Below, piece after piece: positions 1-8,422 of a stretch of DNA of 16,540 nucleotides. The stretch is taken from NCBI GenBank assembly GCA_019057975.1, contig JAHLWJ010000076.1, positions 1-16,540 of the forward strand, read 5' to 3'. The DNA comes from Promethearchaeota archaeon. Lineage in GTDB: Archaea; Asgardarchaeota; Lokiarchaeia; Sigynarchaeales; SOKP01. The notes below the pieces were generated by a model that was not told the DNA's origin, did not search any database, and saw only the letters and a program-made list of their open reading frames with translations. Each line of letters begins with the position of its first letter. The stretch's first letter is position 1. A program made the position numbers and the translations under genes.

Positions 1-140
1 CATTCCACAGTTCCACCATAATGTATAAAAACAAAGATATATAAGGTCAGGTTAATTGACTGGATAAAAGGCTGGCTCTATTTGTATATTATTAGTTATT
101 TTTTAAAAAATATACCCCCTTATATGCTATGTGCAGAAAC
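1..140. other. Gene-free left edge
   Basis: No supported gene is seen. The stretch is AT-rich with long A/T runs near 100-115. On the minus strand an ATG at 1-3 or 17-19 could open a gene that runs off the window, but neither start has a convincing ribosome binding site, so none is called. Confidence 0.4.
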
Positions 141-225
141 TAACACGAGACTATCGCGCAGTCTACAGAGTTTAAAGCTGTAGATATTTAATACCCCTTA
201 TCCCTTTTATATAATTAAAAATAGG
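141..225 (-). repeat. Dispersed 3'-flank element, copy A
   Basis: This is one of four copies (A 141-225, B 9518-9592, C 13197-13266, D 15981-16065) that align over about 70 nt. Shared plus-strand blocks are a CGAGACTATCGCGC-like segment, then AAAGCTGTAGAT-like, then TTTAATACCCCTTATCCCTTT. Copy A contains a perfect 6-bp hairpin, CTACAG (163-168) with CTGTAG (178-183). It lies about 50 nt beyond the stop codon of the zinc-ribbon gene at 275. Whether it acts as RNA or as a DNA element is not known. There is no T-tract behind the hairpin, so it is not a standard terminator. Confidence 0.7.
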
Positions 226-274
226 TAGAATTCTTAAAATAGAGGGTAAGGAAACGGATTGCTTCCATCCCCTT

Positions 275-478
275 CTAGTCTTTCATTACAACCTCTATGT
301 TCCCGCATTTTTCACACCTATATGTAATTTCTGTCATACCCCACTCTCCAAAGTCACCAGATAATTGCGCAGCCATATAATCTGACAATTGTCCCTCAGT
401 GGCATTGTTATCTATTTCGACCATTACTCTTTCACGGCTTATCTCTATCATTTTGGATTTACATTTTTCACATTCCAT
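275..478 (-). CDS. Small two-CxxC zinc-ribbon protein, 67 aa
   Basis: The protein is 67 residues with CxxC pairs at C3/C6 and C55/C58, a split zinc-ribbon that probably binds one zinc ion. The region between the pairs (about 20-50) is acidic and could be a small alpha/beta insert. The ATG is preceded by AAAGGAGGAAC at good spacing, which makes this a real gene despite its size. Such free-standing ribbons are often YgiT-like or of unknown role; no helix-turn-helix follows here, so an antitoxin role is not supported. The stop codon is followed by dispersed element copy A. The exact function is not recognised. Confidence 0.7.
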   Translation of the reverse strand: MECEKCKSKMIEISRERVMVEIDNNATEGQLSDYMAAQLSGDFGEWGMTEITYRCEKCGNIEVVMKD

Positions 479-588
479 AATTTGTTCCTCCTTTGGATTT
501 GATATACATCTATTACGTATAACTCGTTTTTACCTGAATTAATTTTTTTAAATATCTATTAAATAGTTCAGTTTATTAAAACTTGAAA

Positions 589-1464
589 TTAATTATTAAA
601 ACAAACGGAAACAAAATCAATAATTCCCTTAGCTGTTTTGTTTGGTATAGTATTCATAATCTCAGTAATTATAATATCTATATCATGAATCCTATCTTGC
701 CAATTTTTAGTAGTTTTTTCAATTAGATCTGTCATAAATGGAAAGGTCTTTAATAAACACCAAGTGATGTAATTAAACAAATTCATATTTATCTCCATAA
801 CTTTCTTATTAAGCTCCGGAAGTAAAAGTATTGATTTTTCTCTTTTTATCCAAGAAGGATAATTTATTATTAAATTCAGTTTTGATTTATGAGTTGCTGT
901 ATTCATAATATTTTCAAGACTTTTAATAGAACCTTTTGTATCGTCTGAAAGTAAATTGTTGTTCCATATTAATTTATTCTTTATCTTTCTATCCAATTCT
1001 CGAATTTTGTTAGCCAATTCTCTCCTAGTAGCTTTTTTATCATTACTTACAGTTCCTCCAAAAATTTCTGAAATAGTAATAATTCCCTTATTAATTGAAA
1101 CTACCATTAATATAGATTCCCATAAACTTCTTATCAAACTAATACTTTCAGTAAAGTAACCCTTCCTATATAGTGTATATGCAGCCAGTAAACGGTGAAA
1201 AGTATAAACATTATTTATAATAAAAAATGAATTTTTTTCACTCAATTTATCCAATTGATTTAAAATTTTGGTAAATTCTTGCAGAGTTGAATAGTAAAAA
1301 TCTATAAAATCCTCAATATAAACAAAAAAACCCCCATATAAACTAAGTAGTGTCTTTGTTACAAGATCTTCATGTTTATATATATGTAACAATTTTCCAC
1401 CAATAACATCTTTATCCTTATAGGTTTTATTAAGATAATCTTCCCAGAATTTATACATTTCCAA
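589..1464 (-). CDS. Unrecognised helical protein, 291 aa
   Basis: The protein is largely helical, with no signal peptide and no clear membrane segment. A conserved-looking stretch at residues 88-120 (H90-R91, then R112 and E116 in an IRSLWES motif) loosely resembles DUF5677-type proteins of unknown function; that resemblance is weak. The best-spaced start is TTG (1464), six bases after GGAGG. An in-frame ATG two codons later (1458) would leave a 12-base spacing, so TTG is preferred. The gene stands alone between non-coding stretches, without operon partners. The Lys/Asn-rich codon use matches the rest of the window. Confidence 0.65.
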   Translation of the reverse strand: MEMYKFWEDYLNKTYKDKDVIGGKLLHIYKHEDLVTKTLLSLYGGFFVYIEDFIDFYYSTLQEFTKILNQLDKLSEKNSFFIINNVYTFHRLLAAYTLYRKGYFTESISLIRSLWESILMVVSINKGIITISEIFGGTVSNDKKATRRELANKIRELDRKIKNKLIWNNNLLSDDTKGSIKSLENIMNTATHKSKLNLIINYPSWIKREKSILLLPELNKKVMEINMNLFNYITWCLLKTFPFMTDLIEKTTKNWQDRIHDIDIIITEIMNTIPNKTAKGIIDFVSVCFNN

Positions 1465-1784
1465 ATCTAACCTCCATTTAAATAAATATTATTTCACTTA
1501 AATGTAAACATTATATCTTTTTTAATGCTAAAAAATTTCTTAACTCCCCCAAACGCTTTTTAAGAACTAAAGCAATATAAAAGTATTATTTATTTTTAAA
1601 ATCTTTAATATTTTTTTATTTTAATTTTAAAGATCCCCTACCTTTTTTTATACAATGTGTTTTTGTTTAAATCGTCTTTACACTATAACTTACTTATTTA
1701 TTCCTATATAAAAGAGTTATCTTCTAAATAGTCTTTTGATCCAGCCAGATCTCTGATATGTTAATTGCTCTTCTAAAGGTTTTA

Positions 1785-1813
1785 CCCTTTTTTATAGACT
1801 CCGAAAACTCCGA
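1785..1813 (-). repeat. CTATAAAAAAGG site with doubled ACTCCGA word
   Basis: On the plus strand CCCTTTTTTATAG is followed directly by ACTCCGA (1798-1804), AA, and ACTCCGA (1807-1813), starts 9 nt apart. On the minus strand this reads as two boxes followed by CTATAAAAAAGGG. Related sites occur at 10159-10185, 12821-12868, 12881-12909, 12931-12963 and 13018-13045, each with a different doubled word at the same 9-nt period. It could be a promoter-like or protein-binding site; no function can be assigned. Confidence 0.6.
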
Positions 1814-1863
1814 TTTTTATATCTATCTTTAATCTCTTAATATGTTATTTATAAAGCTAGCCT
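1814..1863. repeat. ~50-nt dispersed repeat, copy 1
   Basis: The segment running from TTTTTATATC through TTAATCTC and TTATTTATAAAGC to TAGCC matches 10367-10418 with a few substitutions and a small insertion (AATC before TAGCC in the other copy). Both copies lie in gene-free DNA downstream of minus-strand CTATAAAAAAGG-type sites. No coding potential is seen. Confidence 0.55.
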
Positions 1864-1939
1864 GACACAATGTCTATATAATGGTAGCCTCTATATAATG
1901 CTAGAAGGATAATCTCTAAGTAGCTCTTCCTCTTCATTT

Positions 1940-2284
1940 TTAATTCTTAATTACCGCAGTAGTTATAATTAATATTACTCCTATAATTAAAAATGCCCAC
2001 CCATATTGAAGCTGAACCGATTGCATGAATAAATCAGCCACACCCTTAAATATATTCTCTGCTAATTCAGTTTCTATCTGTGCTTTAGCTTGCGTAATTA
2101 CTATTTAAAGATTAATAAAAGTAAAAAAGATCACTCCCACCAAACCTATCCCCTTAAACCATATCTTTCTTCCTCTTCTTGTATATCCCAATAGTTTGCA
2201 AAGGAAACTAAACTATATGGTCGTGTAAGATCCTTAATATTAATGTCTTGAATTTGAAAATAAGGATCAAATATATGATTTGTT
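1940..2284 (-). pseudogene. Decayed two-TM membrane protein
   Basis: No intact frame remains, but coding-like sequence runs through. From the end of the 934-aa lipoprotein gene, one frame reads a soluble acidic stretch (DLTRPYSLVSFANYWDIQEE and onward) to a stop at 2146-2148. A one-base shift there continues into a membrane helix (GIGLVGVIFFTFI), hits an in-frame TAA at 2105-2107, then continues in the same frame as an amphipathic segment and a second helix (AFLIIGVILIITTAVI) to a stop at 1940. One frameshift plus one nonsense codon would restore about 110 residues. No start with a ribosome site is seen. Topology is similar to the zinc-ribbon membrane proteins at 6553-9109, but homology is not shown. 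Confidence 0.4.
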
Positions 2285-5089
2285 TTATCTCTTTACATAG
2301 ATTCCACCTTCATCACTAAGTAATACGGGTCGAAAAATTATTTCATCTCCTTTTATTTCTCCTGTGTATACTAAAATCCCCTGATGAAGTCTTAATTCAT
2401 TTCCTTTAACATCCCATTCTCCAGTAGAAAACATTCCTGCATATATCCTTTTACTTGAATAAAAGGTACCATCTGGTCTAAGTTCCAAATAATCACTGGG
2501 ATCATCTTGATTGACATATGTTCCAGCAAATTGTATTGGCATTTGATTTGCTTCTTCTATTTCTGTTCCAACAGGTGACCAATCAGGCCATCTATCATCT
2601 GATGAATTGTTTGTTAAATTTGTCTGTTCTGAACCATCAGCATTCATTACATAGATTTCATTATTGCCATCACGATCAGAGACGAAAGCAATTTTCTTTC
2701 CATCTGGAGACCAGGCAGGTGAAGAATCACCTGATGGATTGCTTGTTAAATTTGTCTGTTCTGAACCATCAGAATTCATAACATATATTTCATGGTTTCC
2801 ATCACGATAAGAGGTAAAAGCAATCTTTTTTCCATCTGGTGACCATGAAGTAGAAAAATCGTTTGCTGCTGGGTTGTTTGTTAAATTTGTCTGTTCTGAG
2901 CCATCAGCATTCATAATATATATTTCCAAGTCCCCATGCCGCTCAGAAGTAAATGCAATCTTTTTTCCATCTGGTGACCATGAAGGACGAATACCATAAT
3001 CAATTAAGATAGTCTGTTCTGAGCCATTGGTATTCATAGTATAAAGTATCGCATAATAATCACGATCTGATATAAATGCAATCTTTTTCCCATCTGGTAA
3101 CCACGAAGGATAACTGTCATCTGCTGGATTGTTTGTTAAATTTGTCTGTTCTGAGCCATCAGCATTCATAATATATATTTCATAATCACCATCACGGTTA
3201 GATTCAAAGGCAATACGTCCTGTTTTTTTAACTATCTCTGTAGTTACCTTTGGTACTTCCCCTACTATTCCTTTTGGCCAACCCAATACTATTGTTAAAC
3301 CCTCTCCAGGTAAAAGCATCTTAGTACTTTCAAAATAAGTTTTAGTTTCACTCAAAATTTCACTCTTGCAATTTTTTTCCCTTGAACCTATTTTACCTGT
3401 ATAGCATGTAAGTTTGATATCTTCTGATTTTATATTTTGAGGCAAACTTATTTTAATAGATGCATTATAAATATTAACAGACCACTCATTTCCAGTAGCA
3501 TTCCAATATAATTCATCATGTTCATCAAAATAATTTAGTGCACCACCAACTTCATAGGTGATAATATAGATATTTTCACCCGTAACATATACATTTGGAT
3601 CACCAATTTTTATACTTATATAATCTCCCTTAGTACTTGTTTCATATCTATATTTTGATCCAGTTTCATCAACCACATTTTGTACTCTAAAATCGAGTTT
3701 GTAAATTCCCTTCTCTGTTTCATATCGATAGGGAATATCTCTATAGATACCATGTCTATTTTGAGTACCAAAATCATAAGCTATTTTCTCAGTAACTATG
3801 ATAGAGCTATCACTATTTATAGTTATCTCTACATTAAACTTATTTATTTTCTCAACTATCTCAGTAGTTTCCTCAGCTATTTCCTCTTCAATCTCTATTG
3901 TTAGTAAATGTCTTAAATAACTATCTGTATCATCAGCTATCATCCAGAGATTAGATAACTCAATAGGAAGAGTTAGAAGCATCTCCTGTGGTAACATATA
4001 GAATGCTTCCTCAGGATCAGTATGAAAGCTATTTACATAAGGTTTAATAATTATTGAAGAAAGAGTAGTTACCTGTTGAGAAATCTTTATCTCATCAAAA
4101 TTTGGATATATATATTTAGTTGTTAACAATATAGCATTTCCAGCCTGTAGTAGTTCAACTTTTATCTCAATATCTAATTTCTTAGCTAAACTACCAGTTG
4201 CTATATGCCATGCTTTCTTTCTATCAGCTAAAGAACCAAGTGTTATACTTACATTATCAGAAAAATCTGTTTTGTATACTAAATCTGTACTGTGTAGCAT
4301 GGATGTTAATATCTGCTCTTTGAGATATTTTAAATTAGTAATAACTTCATCTAAAGCAAATTCTTCAGGAAGCTCACTATCTTTAATATCAAAGATAAGA
4401 TCATCAAATGTTTTACTTATGCTTTTTCTAACCTGTAAAGCACCACTAACATATTCAATGACTTTTCTATCATTATCTGTAGAGTGTCTTGGGATATTTA
4501 ATACAGTTTCTCCTTGTACTCCAAATAAATAGTTCTCAATAACTCTTTTATAATGTTCCTTACTAAAGTCTAAAGGAGGTAAGGTAGTTTCATCTGCAGC
4601 ATCTAACATATTTTCTATAGATAAGATATATGTGGGACCATATAAACCATAATAAAGTTTACCACCTACCTCTTCTAAGTTCTGAATCATCATAACTATA
4701 GAAAGAGCGTGATAATTAGTTTTGGCTTTAGTTAACTGCTTATTTACTTCACCAGATAAGCTAATTAAGTCTGATATACTAGCTATAGAAGATATTGTAC
4801 CTTCTATAACCCTAAGAGGTGCTCTAAATATATCTGCTAATCTTTTTGTTCTCCAATAATCTTTAACAATTGTAAAAGCTATAGCAGTATCATCTATATC
4901 TATATCTATCTTTTTTAACATTGTATCTCTAAGTTCTTCTAATGCCTTTACTAAGTCATCCTTTGTTAAGGTTTTAGGAGCCTCAGGTTTAGTTACTAGT
5001 TCTTTAGTACCACATCCTAAAATAAATCCAGTTAGTATAATAAGAACTAAAGATATAGATATTGATTTATTTATAATGTTTTTTAGCAT
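2285..5089 (-). CDS. Large lipoprotein: DUF2207-like + PD40 propeller
   Basis: This 934-residue exported lipoprotein has a signal peptide with lipobox cysteine C26 (ILGC). Residues about 40-410 are helix-rich and unrecognised. Residues about 413-610 look like the beta-sandwich DUF2207 domain (VEITINSDSSIIVTEKIAYD and a GIYRDIPYRY motif). Residues about 624-842 hold five PD40/TolB-like blades with the signature WSPDGKKIAF, SDRDGN, EIYVMNADGSEQ. Residues about 854-934 are a small beta domain (YVNQDDPSDYLELRPDGTFY). The last domain is homologous to the N-terminal domain of the next lipoprotein, so domain order is swapped. It is probably anchored to the outer face of a membrane for binding or surface interaction; no enzyme motif is seen. 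The ribosome site is weak (AGG, 8 nt before ATG). Confidence 0.85.
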   Translation of the reverse strand: MLKNIINKSISISLVLIILTGFILGCGTKELVTKPEAPKTLTKDDLVKALEELRDTMLKKIDIDIDDTAIAFTIVKDYWRTKRLADIFRAPLRVIEGTISSIASISDLISLSGEVNKQLTKAKTNYHALSIVMMIQNLEEVGGKLYYGLYGPTYILSIENMLDAADETTLPPLDFSKEHYKRVIENYLFGVQGETVLNIPRHSTDNDRKVIEYVSGALQVRKSISKTFDDLIFDIKDSELPEEFALDEVITNLKYLKEQILTSMLHSTDLVYKTDFSDNVSITLGSLADRKKAWHIATGSLAKKLDIEIKVELLQAGNAILLTTKYIYPNFDEIKISQQVTTLSSIIIKPYVNSFHTDPEEAFYMLPQEMLLTLPIELSNLWMIADDTDSYLRHLLTIEIEEEIAEETTEIVEKINKFNVEITINSDSSIIVTEKIAYDFGTQNRHGIYRDIPYRYETEKGIYKLDFRVQNVVDETGSKYRYETSTKGDYISIKIGDPNVYVTGENIYIITYEVGGALNYFDEHDELYWNATGNEWSVNIYNASIKISLPQNIKSEDIKLTCYTGKIGSREKNCKSEILSETKTYFESTKMLLPGEGLTIVLGWPKGIVGEVPKVTTEIVKKTGRIAFESNRDGDYEIYIMNADGSEQTNLTNNPADDSYPSWLPDGKKIAFISDRDYYAILYTMNTNGSEQTILIDYGIRPSWSPDGKKIAFTSERHGDLEIYIMNADGSEQTNLTNNPAANDFSTSWSPDGKKIAFTSYRDGNHEIYVMNSDGSEQTNLTSNPSGDSSPAWSPDGKKIAFVSDRDGNNEIYVMNADGSEQTNLTNNSSDDRWPDWSPVGTEIEEANQMPIQFAGTYVNQDDPSDYLELRPDGTFYSSKRIYAGMFSTGEWDVKGNELRLHQGILVYTGEIKGDEIIFRPVLLSDEGGIYVKR
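2566..3220 (-). repeat. Five PD40 blade repeats within CDS
   Basis: Five approximately 42-44-codon units encode the blades of the propeller, with strong nucleotide identity between units around the codons for WSPDGKKIAF and MNADGSEQTNL. The second unit is the most diverged (SDRDYYAILYTMNTNGSEQT). The same words occur in the neighbouring gene (5191-5979), so unequal exchange between the genes is possible. Confidence 0.85.
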
Positions 5090-5190
5090 TTAAAAACCTG
5101 TAGATAATATTTTCATATACTAAATTGTTTTAATTTAAGATAGCTTTTAACATATTATATGAAATTTTTATTAGAATTTAATATTTTACC

Positions 5191-5979
5191 TTATTGAGAC
5201 CAAGCGGGGTAGTAATCATGTGCTGAATTGTTTGTCAAGTTTGTCAGTTCTGAGCCATCAGCATTCATAACATATATTTCATAGTTTCCGTCACGGTCAG
5301 ATGTAAATGCAATCTTTTTACCATCTGGTGACCAATCATCAGGCCAATCTTCTGAAGGATTATCAGTTAATCTTAACTGTTCTGAGCCATCAGCATTCAT
5401 AACATATATTTCATAGTTCCCATCACGATCAGAGGAAAATGCAATCTTTTTACCATCTGGTGACCAATCAGGGAATTCATCATTTGCTAGATTGTTTGTT
5501 AAATTTGTCTGTTCTGTACCATCAGAATTCATTACATATATATCAGAGTTGCCATCACGATCAGAGGAAAATGCAATCTTTTTACCATCTGGTGACCAAG
5601 TAGGAGCCCAATCTTCTGAAGGATTATCAGTTAATCTTAACTGTCCTGAGCCATCAGTATTCATAACATATATTTCATAGTTTCCATCACGTTTTGACAT
5701 GAATGCAATCTTTTTTCCATCTGGTGACCAGGCAGGGAAGTAATCATTTCTTGGATTGTTTGTTAAATTAATCTGTTCTGAGCCATCTGTATTCATCACA
5801 TAGATTTCCCAGTCTCCATCACGATCAGAGTGAAATGTAATCTTTTTACCATCTGGAGACCAAGTAGGGTAGATATCATATGCTGGATTGTTTGTCAAAT
5901 TTATTAGTCCTGAGCAATCAGCATTCATTACATATATTTCAGCATTTCCATCACGCTCAGATGTAAAGGCAATCTTTCC
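5191..5979 (-). repeat. Six PD40 blade repeats within CDS
   Basis: Six approximately 132-nt units encode the propeller. A 36-nt stretch coding for the LRLTDNPSEDW region is identical at 5345-5380 and 5609-5644, exactly 264 nt (two units) apart, which suggests duplication as a two-blade block. Confidence 0.85.
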
Positions 5980-6360
5980 AATTTCCTTTTTTATAGTTTT
6001 CTGAGTTATTTCTTTATCAGTTAGTTGTGAAGTAAAATTATTAGATTTCCTAACCCAGATTTCACCTTCATCATCAATTATTTTATCTCCTTTTATTTCT
6101 CCTGTTACTAAAAAACCTATCGATGATAGTCTTAATATATTCCCTCTAACTCCCCATTCTCCAGTAGTACCAATTCCCTCTTCATATAAATAAAAGGTGC
6201 CATCTGGTTTAAGTTCAAAATAATCATTTGGATTATCTTGATTAACATATATTTTAGTAATAGAAGCTTTCTCACAGCTTATAACACTAGCTATAGTAGC
6301 TAAAATTATGAAAGTTATTAATATTAAAAAATATCTTTTAAATATATTTTTCATCCCCAT
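5191..6360 (-). CDS. PD40 propeller lipoprotein, 389 aa
   Basis: This exported lipoprotein has a signal peptide ending in a lipobox at C29 (VISC). Residues 34-105 form a small beta domain (YVNQDNPNDYFELKPDGTFY, then TGEWGVRGN) homologous to the C-terminal domain of the 934-aa neighbour. Residues 128-389 are six PD40/TolB-like blades of about 44 residues, enough for a closed six-blade propeller. The protein ends abruptly in PAWSQ, inside the WSPDG motif of what would be the next unit. Blades 3 and 5 share LRLTDNPSEDW, pointing to a recent two-blade duplication. The start may be ATG 6360 or ATG 6354; neither has a good ribosome site. It is a separate transcription unit or follows on from upstream; about 100 bp separate it from the next gene. 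Confidence 0.85.
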   Translation of the reverse strand: MGMKNIFKRYFLILITFIILATIASVISCEKASITKIYVNQDNPNDYFELKPDGTFYLYEEGIGTTGEWGVRGNILRLSSIGFLVTGEIKGDKIIDDEGEIWVRKSNNFTSQLTDKEITQKTIKKEIGKIAFTSERDGNAEIYVMNADCSGLINLTNNPAYDIYPTWSPDGKKITFHSDRDGDWEIYVMNTDGSEQINLTNNPRNDYFPAWSPDGKKIAFMSKRDGNYEIYVMNTDGSGQLRLTDNPSEDWAPTWSPDGKKIAFSSDRDGNSDIYVMNSDGTEQTNLTNNLANDEFPDWSPDGKKIAFSSDRDGNYEIYVMNADGSEQLRLTDNPSEDWPDDWSPDGKKIAFTSDRDGNYEIYVMNADGSELTNLTNNSAHDYYPAWSQ

Positions 6361-6395
6361 ATATTCTTAATATATTCTTAACTTTTAGATACTTG

Positions 6396-6510
6396 TTACC
6401 GCACTAACAATAGGAAAATTTCACTAAATGGTAGAGTATGAGTCATCCCTTTCCTCTCAGGAGGACAAGCATAATCATAAGGCAAAAGATCTGTCACTTC
6501 AATCTAATCT
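6396..6510 (-). pseudogene. Possible coding remnant, unidentified
   Basis: A short open frame without a start reads IEVTDLLPYDYACPPERKG and continues to a stop at 6396. The amino-acid composition looks like coding sequence, but no family is recognised and there is no ribosome site. It may be the tail of a lost gene or chance. Confidence 0.2.
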
Positions 6511-6552
6511 TTAGTACCAACAATGCCACTAATTATCATATCTAATCTTGGT

Positions 6553-7122
6553 TTATATAGTCTTCTTCTTAAAGAAAGATTCAATACCATCACCAATGAT
6601 AACACCGAGAAAAGATAGACATGTAAGAAAACCACCAAATTCTATCGAAATAAGGGCCCCGAATTCTCCCTCAGTCTTTGCCTGGATAAGTATGATTAAA
6701 GAGGAAACAAGGCCAGCTATACCTGACACCCTGTGGGCTACGACTGTGTTGAAAACAACCCCTACAATTGCAGAACCTATGATTATAATGGCGAGAAATA
6801 AGATAAATGTTGAACTACCAGCCTCTGCTCCACTCGGGTAATACTGGGCAGACTCAAGAGATAGATCAACCAAGTCTATGCCAGATACTGCAATACCTCC
6901 ACAAGAAATCTGAGGCAACAAAAGGAAAGAAACTACCGCAACAATAGCACATATTCTAGACACGATACCTCCCCTTCTTTTGGTGATAGGTGCTCCTTCT
7001 GGTTGCTTGGTCTCAGCACGACGATCAACAGTGAGTTGCTCTATTGGTTCTATCCTCACACCACAATTGTGGCAGAATAGCGCCCCCTCTTCTAGCTCTT
7101 TACCGCAATTTGAACAATGCAT
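6553..7122 (-). CDS. Zinc-ribbon membrane protein, 189 aa
   Basis: The N-terminus is a classic zinc-ribbon (C3/C6 and C17/C20, CSNCGKEL and CHNCG), followed by a charged linker to residue 50 and three to four membrane helices (about 53-70, 104-128, 132-148, 156-177). This is the zinc_ribbon_2 plus membrane layout common in proteins of unknown function. The ATG is preceded by AGAGGA at six bases. It belongs with the two zinc-ribbon membrane proteins at 7602-9109, although 480 bp of non-coding DNA intervene. No catalytic motif is seen; a structural or sensing role at the membrane is only a guess. Confidence 0.8.
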   Translation of the reverse strand: MHCSNCGKELEEGALFCHNCGVRIEPIEQLTVDRRAETKQPEGAPITKRRGGIVSRICAIVAVVSFLLLPQISCGGIAVSGIDLVDLSLESAQYYPSGAEAGSSTFILFLAIIIIGSAIVGVVFNTVVAHRVSGIAGLVSSLIILIQAKTEGEFGALISIEFGGFLTCLSFLGVIIGDGIESFFKKKTI

Positions 7123-7601
7123 AATATATCCTCTTTTCTACGAATAAAATTAAAAACACACCTAGTTTTTTTTCTACATAAAGATATTTATCGCACCTTG
7201 ACAAGTTCATAGCAAATCTCCAGGCGTAAGCTATATCCTGGAAAACTTATCCAAAGGGGCAAGATGGGCCAACCAATTATTGTTTGTTGACTCAAAATTT
7301 ATCCATTGATAAAAATTGTCCCCCACTTCCCCGTTACTGTTTTCTTTTAAATTTGAGTCATTAGTTATGGTGCAAAAGGTCTTAATCTCCTTCTTAATAT
7401 CTCTGCTATTACCTCTTGCTACTATAATGAAAAAGAAAATTCTAATTGTCATCCATCAACCCAGGACTTTTTCAAGACTCCTTTATGTTTCCTATATATC
7501 CGGATGTTATATTTGCCATAATATAGGTTTTTCTTCTTCCCTATCGAGAACACTACTTTCTCTCATATCACCATTTTCAAAATATAATTAATGATAGGTA
7601 T
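7123..7601. other. Gene-free region with coding-like scraps
   Basis: No gene is called. A minus-strand open frame of 73 codons at 7231-7452 lacks a ribosome site and matches nothing I recognise; its second half (about 30-73) has a plausible protein composition. Short minus-strand frames at 7520-7590 end quickly. The stretch could be a decayed gene between the zinc-ribbon loci. Confidence 0.35.
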
Positions 7602-8420
7602 TTATTCTCCATATATCTCATCCAGTACATTTATATAGTCTAAGTAACTGTCTTCTAAATATATATACTGTAATGTCCAAGCACCCTCGCTTGGATCCCA
7701 ATATAGATCAGCTTTTCCTTGAAACTCTTTCTCAATGTCTGGAAGTCCTGGTAACTCTTCCTCGAGGGTGTAGGTAAACTTTATGGCGTAAAACTTCTCA
7801 CCTAACTGTTCATATTCATTTTTAAAATCTATTCTTCTCAGCTTACGGCTAGCCAAGAGTAGATAAGATGTATCCCCATAGCTCCTGAGGATGTAAGGCT
7901 CTATGGATTCGTTGAAATACATGTATTTAGTTTCTATAGGACCAGATAAATCCTCAACTGTTTCTATCTCGAACTTAGCGTAGTTATTCTTAACTAGAAA
8001 ATTTTCTAAACCCCAGGCTAAATAATATCCTCCTACCCGACCTTCACTCACTGATTTATAAATAGGTCGTGCGAATGCTTCTGTCGCGAATACTTCTGTC
8101 GTAATCTCACCATCCCACTCCTCAAAGACAATTTTTTCGATCTCCCTTGGCAACCCTGTTGCTATACCGATAGGTGACTCTCTTCCACGGAACTTAGATG
8201 ATGGCTCCCTAGGCACCACTGAAACTTCGGAGAAGCTGGCCCATAAGACAATGGCCACGATCATAATGATGGCAGCGAAAATGATCATGCCAAAGGGTAA
8301 GAGTGTGCTTTTTTGGTTTACATATGGGACTGACGGACTTGGCACAAGGGCAGCTCCGCAATTTAGGCAGAACCTGTCCCCTTCTTCGTTCTTAGTTCCA
8401 CATTGCGAGCAAAAAGGCAT
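7602..8420 (-). CDS. Zinc-ribbon, single-TM, extracytoplasmic protein
   Basis: The protein has 272 residues: zinc-ribbon C4/C7 and C18/C21 (CSQCGTK, CLNCG), a short linker, one membrane helix at about 41-62, and a ~200-residue soluble domain predicted outside the cell (beta-strand-rich, Asp/Glu/Tyr-rich). The layout resembles zinc-ribbon-anchored envelope proteins such as the TcaA group, but the outer domain is not recognised. Its ATG lies two bases after the TAA of the upstream gene, with GAAGGGTGA inside that gene's last codons, so translation is very likely coupled. The two products probably work together at the membrane. Confidence 0.8.
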   Translation of the reverse strand: MPFCSQCGTKNEEGDRFCLNCGAALVPSPSVPYVNQKSTLLPFGMIIFAAIIMIVAIVLWASFSEVSVVPREPSSKFRGRESPIGIATGLPREIEKIVFEEWDGEITTEVFATEAFARPIYKSVSEGRVGGYYLAWGLENFLVKNNYAKFEIETVEDLSGPIETKYMYFNESIEPYILRSYGDTSYLLLASRKLRRIDFKNEYEQLGEKFYAIKFTYTLEEELPGLPDIEKEFQGKADLYWDPSEGAWTLQYIYLEDSYLDYINVLDEIYGE

Positions 8421-8422
8421 TT

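Larger units (their letters stand above)
1485..1939. other. Gene-free region with dispersed repeats
   Basis: This stretch of about 450 bases has no supported gene. It holds an inverted repeat TTCTTAA/TTAAGAA around 1536-1565, a CTATAAAAAAGG-type site with paired direct repeats at 1785-1813, a copy of a ~50-nt repeat at 1814-1863 that recurs at 10367-10418, and a short tandem duplication of TCTATATAATG near 1873-1903. Confidence 0.5.

Noticed and set aside
141..225. Element copies as known ribozyme, group I intron end, or HEARO-type RNA
   Set aside because: GATAGTC and CTACAG/CTGTAG pieces hint at stems, but I could not match a complete known consensus, and the HNH proteins here are small phage-type, not IsrB-like.
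7231..7452. 73-codon minus-strand frame in the gap between zinc-ribbon genes
   Set aside because: No ribosome site, no recognisable motif, and competing open frames on the other strand; described only as part of a gene-free region.
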